Source of the DNA: Liolophura sinensis
Taxonomy: Eukaryota > Mollusca > Polyplacophora > Chitonida > Chitonidae
NCBI RefSeq assembly: GCF_032854445.1
Contig: NC_088303.1
Span: 3,415,501-3,479,500, forward strand
Length of the DNA stretch: 64,000 nucleotides
Direction: 5' to 3'
Shown: one piece after another, positions 14,001 to 26,000 of the stretch
Position numbering within the stretch: the stretch's first letter is position 1
Layout of the letters: every line of letters begins with the position of its first letter
Made by a program: the position numbers and the translations under genes
The notes under the pieces: generated by a model
The model's input: only the letters and a program-made list of their open reading frames with translations
What the model was told of the DNA's origin: nothing
Database searches by the model: none

Positions 14001-17000
14001 ATAATGCTGGCCGCCGTCGTATGAGTGAAATATTCTTGAGTATGGCGTAAAAAACCAATCAAATAAATAAATAAATAAATAAGCAGCAGTAAGACATACA
14101 TACTTAACATCTATAGGAACAACACCTTTTGGTTTAAAACAATTGCTGAAGACTGTTTCACTTATGGTAGATACCTGTGATCAGTGTGGTCAACACCCCA
14201 CCTATAGTCACTTGAGCTCGAGGGCATTCACCCACTGCTTTATTCTGAAAGTCGTTCACATTTTGTGTGGAACCTAAGCATCCTTCTACCGGTCGGCTCA
14301 CTACGGTAGTACCCTTTATAAACCATGGGTGTCTTGTGATTGGCAGTCCCGTTTAATGTGTCCAGGTTTCTTCTAGGTGAAATGCAGGATCCGTCCCTGC
14401 TCATCTTTGAAAGGTTTGGTCGGCTTTGTAGCCTTCTGCTTCAGGAGTGAAATGATTTCAGCTGGCCGCTGGAGAAGTTCCTGCAGAAGTTTTGTCTGGG
14501 TGTTTACAGGATCTGCTTCACTCTTTTCCACGATAGAGGGGTTGGATCTGTTGTTGATCCAAGGAGTGGGCAACACTTCCTCTTCTTCAGACCAATCAAT
14601 GGCTGTTTGCATTAGATCTGAAAAATCTGGTCTGTCCCTCAGCCGCATTTTTACCTCACGCCTAACTGTATTGTCAAATTGTTCTTTCAGGGAAATGTCA
14701 GGACAAGGGACATGTATCATACGTTCCTGAAGATCATAGCCAACTGTACGCACAGTCTCATTTGGGTTCTGTGACTGTTCATAGAATTCCTTGAGTCTAC
14801 TACCCATAGAAACTTTATCACCATAAAGTGAACACACAAGTGATCTGCCTACGTTCACTCGGGTCTATTAATTTGACCCGAATTAATTTAGTTTTCTTTG
14901 CCTGGCAACCCAGAAAGTCCATTACGGCATCTGCCTGATCACAACAGCACTAACAGCAGTGTCTGCCCATTCTTCATAGTTGACATCTGAGGATTTTTCC
15001 GGGATCCACAGGAGACAGGCGCTTTACGATCCCGGGGAATGTAGACTGGTGGTGGACATGCAGCCCTGTCCGCCTGGCTTCTTATCTCCTTTGCATGCCT
15101 CTCCACTGTCCTCACTAAGTCTCGTAGGCGATCTTCTAAGGCCGCCACATCAGGGTCTGGTCGCTCCGCCATAACGATGTTATAACCGTGGTTCCCCCCC
15201 CACCCTTTTTTTTTTCTGTCTGCCCTGTCCCCTGTCCACGACGCCAAATATAAATGAAAAAATCAGGTCGAAAAAAAGAAAGAGAAGAGTTACTTCCCCT
15301 AGAAAACAGGTGCGCATAATTCAAGTCAACTATACGGCCTCGGACCCCCATTAATTTTCCATAAGCGACAATGTTAACGTCTAGCGCTGTAGCTCAGTCC
15401 CAAACATTCCGTGGCCAATAAGCTTTGGTGCATACCTGGCCCAGCCTGTGAGAAAGAAGCCATAAAAATCTTGACATAGCTTGACCGTCAAAATCTGGAC
15501 CTTTCCATGCCGGCAGCTGGGAGGCGTGCCTAGCAACGCCAAGGGGACGTCACTCGCAGCCTCATCACTACCTCACACCTTGTGTCCTCTCGCCCAGAAT
15601 TTCAAACTTTCATCAATAAAGCTCATACCTCCTCAAAGTTTAGACAGTTTCCAGCATTTTAATACCAAGCATGCACCTGTGCACCAAAAATGGACGCCTG
15701 GGAGCGAAAAGAGACTTTATACCCTAAAATTCACAGAACTACAATCGTCCCTACCGAAAAACGGAAGTTGTAATGGGGGTCTGTGTCCTATCACACCAGC
15801 CACCTTTTTTCAAAATCAATAATTTTTGCACCAGACAATTCCTGACACTTCTGAACCTCACAGGCAAAATTAGGGCTTGATACATGCAGAAACTTTGGAG
15901 TTGAATGAATTCAAGTTGGGGTACCCCCATCTTGGACATGTCTTTTTTTCAGGGTGAAAAAACTCTGAAGGGTAAACTTTGAAGCTTTGCAGTGAATATA
16001 CCGTTCGAGATATCTCCATCAGGTCAACTGTTTTGGAAAGACAAGATGTTTATCTGCAAGAAAAGTTAAAAAAATCACATTGACAGAGCACTTTAGACTT
16101 TTCAAAAGCAACCATTTAGAGAAATATACATTTTTAAGAAGACTTTTCTACTTAGAGCAGCTTTAAATATGAATGTTACAAGCCAAAAGTGTCAAAGCAT
16201 ACATCAAAATATAGGCAATTTATCTGACAATTAAATGTCAAAATATAAGACATTTACTTCAGCAACTATGTGAAAAAAATTGACTGACAGTGTGGTAGGG
16301 GGTATCAAAGCGGATTGTCACGATTTCGGAACAATCATTTGTGACCAAAATCAAAGCAAGAATAATGCCTCAAGGTGATGAAGACCTACTCACAGGCACT
16401 TTTTTAGTGGACAGGACTTAAGAAAAGACTAGTATCCCAGTTCCCCACTGAATAACATGATGAAACCCTTTAAAAGACCACCCAGCCAGGCACCCCCCCC
16501 CCCCCCCCCCATGCCCTCCTCCCCCATGACTGCTGATTGGCTGACCAGCTCACCATGCAAAAACCTCCCTGCACCATTGCTGTTGTCTCACAGCAGGTTA
16601 TTACTCTGCACAGTCACATCAAAGGGTGTCACATTGGCATCTACAACATATAAACAGAGAGGAAAAATATGAATTTAACATTTCCAATCAGGCAGCCACC
16701 AAGTACACCTATATTGGTCAGTCTGACAGTTAACAAGGCAAACAATCTACCCCAAAACACCATGAAGGGAGACAGAAAGAGGAAACAGTCTAGATTTCAA
16801 GCTGGAAAGGCCCAGGATCGCTCAAATAACCTGTCAGCAGTTACAGACATGCTGAATCCTCTGCCTGGGTGTTCCTTGATGGACACAGATTTCCAGCCCA
16901 ATCAGGAGGCTGTAAGAACACACCAGCCTGACACAAAGAGAATACAGCGGCCAAGACGGTGCAAGGTAGATTCCACGGCTGGATCAGACAGAGATACACA

Positions 17001-20000
17001 TGAGCGGGAATGGGCTGCTGAAGGAATGCGACTCATAGACATACAGAAAATGGTGTGTATATGGAACAAAGTTATGCTTGAGCACAGTGAGACCAAGGAC
17101 CACTGTCCACTGCCCAGGTTAGAGATAGCTGCAGAGAAAAAGTGGGGTTTAGCCTGGGCGTTCAGTTTTAAGTGCTGTGACTGTGACTATGTATCTGGCT
17201 TCCACAAATTCTACAAAGAGGTAGAATGCAACAGGCCTGGCCAAAAAGCTGCGGCGGTGAACCGAGCTCTTCAAGTAGGCCTCCAGGACACACCAATGGG
17301 AACACCCGAGCCAGACTCCTATTTGCAGCGATGGACGTGCCGCCTGCCACTCGTAGGAACATGCATCGCAGTGCAAACCATGTCGCATCTGCAATCGCAA
17401 AGCTGAACAGAGAGGATATGGCAAATAAGGTGGAAGAGGTAAAGGCATACAAAAGGCAAAGAGGAGAGAATGACAGCACAATAGATCTGGCCACAGACAC
17501 TCGCTACAACAGCATTACCATAACCAGTCCCAAGAAACCGGGCCAGAATTCTTCACAAGCAATTTCCCTGGCTGTGGAGACATCAACAGACAAGCAATAC
17601 ATTGTCTCCGCAGCACTGAAGAATAAATTGTGTTGGACTGGGTCCTGGCTAAGAGGAAAAGGCTTCCAAGTAAAGTGCCCTGGAGGACACGAGGAGTGCA
17701 CAGCGAACACAAACCCACATGCCCCCTGGTCCGAGTATAATATGGGGAACGAGATTGGTGAGGGATGGGCGAGGCAAGGTGTTTTAGCCAAACATGTAAC
17801 CACGGACGGCGACTCCAGGTCAGCCAAGGGAGTGGAGGACGGCATCCGACTGGTCGAGCCACTGTGGGAGGTCGAACGGTTAGCAGACCCCACGCACCTT
17901 GGTAGATCCCAGTTCAAGAAATGTAACCAGGCTAAGTTCAGCGATGCCATGTTCGAAGGACAGGGCCGAACGAGGGAAGCCAGGAAGAAAGCACAGAAGG
18001 TGTTGAGTCAGGATGTTAAGGCCAGGTGTAGCTTGATATTTTCTCAACTTATGTCTGAGCACATTGGTGACATGAGGAAAATAAAAACTTGCCTACCCAG
18101 GGTTGTGGATGCAACGGTCAGGTGTTACGGTGGGGACTGTTCCAAATGCCGCAGGAACAATATGGAGGGAAGGGCGGCGTCCACAATCCACAGACTTAAC
18201 AATGGCCAGGACAAGTCCACGGCTGCCAAACTCCAAGCTGTCGGCGCCAGTATTTCACCTAGGAGCCAGAGAACAGTACAACAGATTGAAAGGGTGAACC
18301 AGTACCACAAGGTTTATAAGAAGCGACAGACAGTTAAGGGGAGATCACTCCGCAATACAGCCAGAAAACTTCGAGAGCACATTGAGTACAGGCTTTCAAA
18401 TCCAGAAGAAAAAACTGACTATGCCAAGGGACAACTGGACAACACCCAAACAGATCACACATACACTAGATATTTGTAACCGCCAATTTTGTATATAATT
18501 TGTCACTGCTGTTGTTGCTTATGAAAGAAATTAAAAAATGATAACAGAAATTGAGCAAAATCTAAAACAATCTGTTATTTATTATTTTTAATGAGGGGAA
18601 ACCAACCTGCTCAGTCTTAAATGCAACATGCACCTTGCATACTGCCCATGGCTGAGACAGCAGCGCTGCCTGTTATTGTTAACACAATGCGGTTCCAAGC
18701 TTATGTGGTCCACATTTACACAGCGTGTGTTGTGGCACACGTGTGAACAATCAAGCTTGGGATCTAAATGTGACAGCCCCTGTCTGGCCATATAAACAAG
18801 TCTACTGATGTGTTTCTTCTTCCATCGATGTGTGACGGGGTCTTTGTAGGAGGCAAGGCCATATCGACCATCCCTCGTCAATGGTCCAGTCCACACTCGA
18901 CAGGCTCCGTTTTCACTATAAACACTGAAACTTTCAATTTTTGCAGCAATTTCTGCTCTGAACGTCTCCATTTTCAAGCGTAGGAATACTAGAACGTTGC
19001 ATGTTGTTCATTTCAGGATGCCTATACACATGCTACCCTACGCTGAACAGCATTTTACCGATTTTTCATCAAAATGGATATTTTCAAAATATAAATAGCC
19101 CCAAGAAGCTATGAAACGGCCCAATCAATGCAAAACACATCACAGACATACCCACCAAAAATTATCAGGCTGCTGCGAAATCTAAGCGCATGGTGACATT
19201 TTTCACATTTTGGTGACTTCGTCAGTACAGGCCTCGGACCCCCATTAATTTTCCATAAGCGACAATGTTAACGTCTAGCACTGTAGCTCAGTCCCAAACA
19301 TTCCGTGGCCAATAAGCTTTGGTGCATACCTGGCCCAGCCTGTGAGAAAGAAGCCATAAAAATCTTGACATAGCTTGACCGTCAAAATCTGGACCTTTCC
19401 ATGCCGGCAGCTGGGAGGCGTGCCTAGCAACGCCAAGGGGACGTCACTCGCAGCCTCATCACTACCTCACACCTTGTGTCCTCTCGCCCAGAATTTCAAA
19501 TTTTCATCAATAAAGCTCATACCTCCTCAAAGTTTAGACAGTTTCCAGCATTTTAATACCAAGCATGCACCTGTGCACCAAAAAATGGACGCCTGGGAGC
19601 AAAAAAAGACTTTATACCCTAAAATTCACAGAACGTCAGACAATCGTCCCTACCGAAAAACGGAAGTTGTAATGGGGGTCTGTGTCCATACATGTGTAGA
19701 GCATTCAAGGGAGACAACTGGAAACACTTTAAGCATTGGTCCATTAATAAGTACAAAAGTACATGTAGTCAGCAGCCTGGGGACATTATCAGTGTAGTTA
19801 GTTAACCTTGAAGTGATGGCTTATTTCCCTGAACACAACATTTTACATAATACTTGTACATGTATTACAATTGGCTCTGGCCTGTCTTCAACACAGTTTC
19901 TGTATTACAGCAATTTACTTGAGCAATAAAATAAAATAGAAAACTGTAATGCCTAATGCCAAACTGACTGAACAGGTGTAAATCAGAATTTAACACATCC

Positions 20001-23000
20001 AGTATTTAGTTACAAAAATGCAGGATATATGTACTGTACAATAACCGTGCCATGGTAAACACTACTGTATCAGTGATACCTGGTATTGCGTAGATTGATT
20101 TTTTTTTTTTTTTTTTTTTTGATTGGTGTTTTACGCCGTACTCAAGAATATTTCACTTATACGATGGCGGCCAGCATTATGGTGGGTGGAAACCGGGCAG
20201 AACCCGGGGGAAACCCACGACCATCCGCAGGTAGCTGACAGACCTTCCCACATACGGCCGGAGAGAAAGCCAGCATGAGCTGGACTTAAACTCACAGCGA
20301 CCGCATTGATGAGGGACTCCTGGGTCATTATACTGCTCTAGCGCGCTAACCAACTGAGCCACGGAGGCCCCTGGTATTGCGTAGAGTGTACATAACTACA
20401 TAATTGTGACTCATTCAAAGTACACTTACCCATGTGAAGTCACACACAGGTAAAATTGGAACGACGATCTCCTGTTAGGGCTTCCTCATTAATATCATGA
20501 CCACCTACAGTAAATGAATACAAGCCCTATCGTAAGGCAAATACCGTACAACACAGTGCATGCAACGTTATGCATTTATAAAACTACGAAGTGGAAAATC
20601 AGTTAAAATGACTGAAAATGACGATCGCATTAACCAGCTCATTGTCTATATGTGAAAGTAACTACACATACAGTAATCACTAACCGCTCATGTAAATGTT
20701 GTTGAAATTCCCTATTTACAACCTTTTACAGTTACATCTTACGATTACAGAACATGTTATCAGTCATGTTCTCGCCAATGTAAATCCTTGGTAATTGGAA
20801 TATGCTCGGGTCGGTTGCCATACCGTTTCATACCATCAGCTGTTGCACGAAGGCCATTAATGGAAGCCTCACTTAGGCTTACCCTGTAGAGCCAAAACAA
20901 CTTTCACTAACTTACTCAGCACTGGAAACTTGCAACTTCCTGTGCAATTCTTCAGTCCAGAGACTTTTGACCAAAGCGTATCAATCCTCCTCATAATGAC
21001 GGCCCCCATCCTGTTTTATTTCCTGGGACCAGTCTGCTGGGATGCTTTCTGCCTGATAGACCCTCCATTCATCAGCAATGATGTCACTGTCAAAATCTCG
21101 TCTTAGTTCTCTGGATAGGCTTTGGACTGATCTAACAAACAAATTGGCATAATTGGCAGACCGATTTTGAGGCTGCAAACATCTGGTATGTTTCAGGATT
21201 TTTGTTGGAAAGGGGGGGCTTCTTTTGAAGACGCTGAATCGTTGCCTGGTAGAATTTTCGGATTCCAAGCAGTATTTTCTCCATCTCAGATACCTGCAAC
21301 TTACCAAGGCTTTTATGACATTCTTCTCCAATTCCAATAGCCGTTCCTTTGAGCTGGTCATTGACAACTGAGACATCAAGTAGCTGAAGATTTTCAACAG
21401 TAGATTTCTTCATCATTCGCCTCACTAACGTGTTGAGTAGATCACAAAGTTTATCATAGAGAATATGAATGAGTGGTTTTCTCACACTGGAAGAAGACCA
21501 AGAACTCGGCAAACGTAGATGAGAGAAACCTGAGAAAGCTGAGAGTTGGATTCTGATTTTTGGTCTCTGAAGTTCCACCTTGATCCTTTCATACCTGGGC
21601 TTTGATAAATCCTTGGGGTTGTGCTTTGGCAGAAAAACTAGAAATTACTCAATAAGGGATTTCCAGATCTCCAGATCCCTTAAACCAGTAAAAAGTATCA
21701 ACAACAAATTCTGGAATATTTGAGCAGTATTCTCTCAAGCCCTTGCCAAAAGAATTGTGTACTATTTGGAGAGTTCCGACATCTAAAAATCCTGGGGCCC
21801 CCAAATCAGTTATGGCTTTGTTAACGATACACCAGACAGTGATGCTGACATTTGGTCCATCACTCCCTAACATCAGCAAATTCTTCAGCTGCAAGCCAGC
21901 CTCATCGACGGCAGACGTAATCTTCTTCGACAGATCTTCACCTGTTGCATGGCCCATCACAACGGTCTTAAGAAGGTGCACAACAATCTGATTTTGATCT
22001 TCAGACCAGTACTGCACCTTAATTTCAAGCTGCTTCAAATTTTGTGCATTTGTGGACTCGTTATAAGAAAGACTAAAACCTGCATAAGTACTTCTTTCAG
22101 ACCATCACAAGATGAGTAACTGAAATGTGAATTAACCACATTTAAGATCCAGATCAGTTCCGCTTTTTTAATTCCATCCATTCGCGACAAACAAACCAAT
22201 GATCCTTGCTTGCAGCAGGAGAGGATACTGAACTTGAAGCAGAAGCAGAATCAGTTGTTCAATGAGCAAAGGTCAGTATCATCTGAGAACCACCTAGTAT
22301 TTCCTTGGCTCGCTTTTGGTGACCTTTACATTTAGAATGTTGCACAAGTTGCACAAGAGCCTGGTTATCACATTGGACTTCGGAACTCCAGGGAGAGCAA
22401 AATGCAGCATAAACAGATGTTTTGCTGGGCTGACACCATTCAGAAAGCTTACAGCCGTCTTCACTTTTAAGCCAAACTGGGTTGAATTGGTTTTCCCACC
22501 TGGCATAACGAAAGTTGTCGATCTGAAATAGAACATAAAAAATGATAAAAACCGATATATGCAACTCATCTTACCAGTTTTCTTCAGTTATATCTGAAAA
22601 GGGGAAAGATGTGTAAGAACTGCATAATGTAAGTTACCAGCAATAGTTAGGCATACAATCCCTAGTCATCTATTAAATAGATAAGACACCGCACAGTTTC
22701 AATCTGCAAAAATAAGTCCTTTATCCACCCCAACCCACCCTTCACCAGTTGTACACACGTATTTTGGTTATTAAGTGAATTGGATGCAACAGGAAAACAA
22801 TGTCAGTAGTTACATGAATCTAACAAAATGTAATTTGATTAGTAATAAACTTTAAAAGAACCCAGAAAACAAAACCATATTGAGCAACAAAAATATAATA
22901 ATCTCTCATAATGTTCCTTTCATATTTCTGACCTTATGAGTTAGTTCTATTGAAAATTACAATTGAGTTGAATGGTAAGAAATGATGAATCATGCATTTA

Positions 23001-26000
23001 TCCTACCTTTATTTTCTATTTAGAGGTTTTGACTTTCTTGATCTGTAAATAAAATGACTTTCATTGAGAATTAGCTGAATGTAGAGAAATGATAAATCAT
23101 ACAGTTATTCAACAAATAATTTCCATTTAGAAATTCCTTGATGGATAAATAAAATGTACTTTCCATTTTCTCTGTTTCCAGCCTTAATAACTATGACATC
23201 ATCCATGTTGATAGACTATCAGCATAACAACAAGGTAGGCGTGAAACCTCGCTCGCTAAAAACTATAAGCCTTAATATGCCCTACAGTCAACCACACAGA
23301 CGTACACATACATGCGACAAGAATTCTTTTGTGCCAATGTAAAAAAAAGATAGGAAATATAGAAATTTTTTTCCAAATAACAGGAGATTTATAGGATCCC
23401 ATAAAAAAGTAGGAAAATATAGGAGCGCTGGGACCCCTGCGAACTGGCGCTCAGAATGAAGGTATAAAATCACTAAGTGAACGGAACTGGCAAGACTGAG
23501 CAAACGTATGCAATCACTGTAACTGATGAGACAAAACAAACATATACAGTCACTGTAACTGATGAGACAGAACAAACATATACAGTCACTGTAACTGATG
23601 AGACAGAACAAACGTATACAGTCACTATAACTGATGAGACAGAACAAACGTATACAGTCACTATAACTGATGAGACAGAACAAACGTATAGTCACTGTAA
23701 CTGATGAGACAAAACAAACGTATACAGTCACTGTAATTGATGAGACAGAACAAATGTATACAGTCACTATGACTGATGAGACAGAACAAATGTATACAGT
23801 CACTATAACTGATGAGACAGAACAAATGTATACAGTCACTATAACTGATGAGACAGAACAAACGTATACAGTCAATATAACTGATGAGACAGAACAAACG
23901 TATACAGTCACTATGTGTACCGAACTGGCAATATTGAACAAACGTTTACAATCACTATAACTGATGAGACAGAACAAACGTGTACTATCACTATATGTGA
24001 TAGTACCAGCGAGACTGAACAAACGTATACAATCACTTTAACTGGCAAGACAGAACAAACGTATGCAATCACTGTGTACTGAGCTGGGGAGACCTGACAA
24101 ACGCATACAATCACAATGAGTGGCGAGACAGAACAATGGTATGCAATCACTGTGTTTACCATTCTTGCTAGAATGACAAACGTATACAGTATCTGTGTAT
24201 CTTACTGGAACTGTGGTAACCCGTAGTGGATTCTATCCGTAGGAGGTTCTTGAAAAGTGAAAGGGCCCCAAAAACCACAGAATAAGGTAACATTTAGGTT
24301 AAGAAAAGTTTTTATAAAAATTGGGTGTTTGTTGATGAAATCATATAACCATAAGATAAAAGTAGAACTGCCTGAGATTTCATAGCCTCCTTCGCGAATG
24401 GTTTCCATTGAGATATTGAGATACACTACCCGGTTTGGGACAGTTAAAGGTGGAGAAAAGATAAAATTTACGTGAACTTCAGATGAAAGAGTGTAAAAAG
24501 ATATTTGGAAATATGGTCATCAGTATGTTTTTCAACTTTTCTTTAAAGAGAAAAAGACACTTGAAAAATGACTAGGCAAAACCTTAAGCAAAGCAAAAAT
24601 AATAAAGTGAGTCATTCATTTAAAAATATTGCCCAGTAAACATCTTCTGATCACACTACAACAACATTGTAACAGAGCAAGTTTCAAACAATATATACCA
24701 CTTTAACACTAAACTAATGTTTGTTTTCTCATTAGAAATGTAATTAAGGGTCCGTAGTTGATTTCTACTCACTTTTCCTGTTGGATACAGTCAAGAAAAA
24801 ATATCATCTAGTAGAATTTGTTTGGAAATGAAAAAGTGTCGGACTTGCTCCCCACGTGGTTTACGTCAAACTCAGGATCAGTTTATGCTATTAAAGCTGA
24901 TTGGTCAATGATCCTAACTTAAGAAAAGGGAAATAATTTGTTCTTACATTCATTCTGAAGTCGATGAGTTGTCTCCCCTAGTTCACTGAATGCAACTTCT
25001 AAAAGTAAACAGTTCAATTGTTTAAACTGGAAAGACATTATTTAAGCCAACACACCGGGAGGACAAGTGTCACATGCCAGTAATGTTCAGAGGTTCATAT
25101 CACTGTGTTATAAAGAAACAGTTCAAACAGATATTACGGTTTTACACTGTCAGAGTTTTGAACTGGAACCAGAAGGGCAAGTCTTTGGACACTTCTCACT
25201 GTGGTGTCCTTTGCTCTTGAGTAAACGTTGCTCCTTTCACCGAATTTGTAGCTCTTGTAAGTCACAGAAGCCTGGCGAACCTTTCCATCCTTGCCTGGGA
25301 AGACTTCCTTAACCAACTACGTGTCCAGGCCTTAGATTCCGCTGAGATGTTGACCATTTCTGAAGGTGATAAGTGTTGGCAAATACTAAAAAAAGTCCAG
25401 TTTTTCCAGAAATGATCACACACTGTCTGTACCAGGTGGTACCCATTCGTGAGGTGTCCTGAAGGTTGCCATCCTCCTGGATTCTTTGCCGTTGCACGGC
25501 CAAGCAGAAGACTGTTGGGTGTTAACACATTGATACCTGAATCTGCACTTTGTGTAACTCCAATTGGCCTTTCTGTCAGCAGATTTGATGCCTCAGTGCA
25601 GATGGTAAGAAATTCCGGAACGGACAAAGGCTGATTGTGGACAACGTAGTGTATGGCTGTTTTTGCGCTTTTCACAAGTGCTTTCACTGCTCTTTGGTGC
25701 CAGTGAGAATCAACAGGACCAAAGACCCATTTCAGAATGAGAAGGTTTAAATCCCTCTTTTCCCAGGCTTCTTTCAACTGACGTTCAGCTCCTACAAGCT
25801 GAGATCCAGGGTCGCTGTAGATTACTTCTGACCATCCCTTGATGCTGGCAAATTCACTCTGTGCCATCAGGAACGAACTTGTGTCGTAAGCCAGTTAGTT
25901 GTGTCACTGGAAATCCATGTCCAAGAGGACATATCGCCTGAGGTTGCAGCTTGAATTTCTCCTATTTGCACGCCTTTAATACCTTGTGCTACTTTTGTTT

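Larger units (their letters stand above)
15341..19684 (+). mobile_element. Mutator-like element with antisense HNH gene and direct 450-bp ends
   Basis: Layout: 450-bp repeat (15341-15785), 0.9 kb of non-coding sequence with a C-run at about 16493-16510, transposase ORF on plus (16669-18479), convergent HNH endonuclease ORF on minus (18977-18588), 0.26 kb spacer, 450-bp repeat (19235-19684). The two end repeats are in the same orientation, unlike the inverted ends of ordinary MULEs. Each repeat has its own inverted termini (GACCCCCATTA and TAATGGGGGTC). A second decayed element at 62026 shares the left repeat and its junction with the interior. This shows that the left repeat belongs to the element. 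I found no clear target duplication. Confidence 0.75.

Noticed and set aside
15481-15822. 113-aa ORF (and 140-aa at 19375, 60-aa at 62168) starting MTVKIWTFPCRQLGG
   Set aside because: It lies in the 450-bp non-coding end repeat. The frame is not conserved at its end among copies and the unit behaves as a terminal repeat.
17504-17950. 148-aa and 115-aa minus ORFs opposite the Mutator transposase
   Set aside because: Shadow frames of the transposase, which has clear family motifs on the plus strand.
23288-24022. 244-aa minus-strand repeat ORF
   Set aside because: Product of a 36-bp tandem array; the plus strand is open as well.
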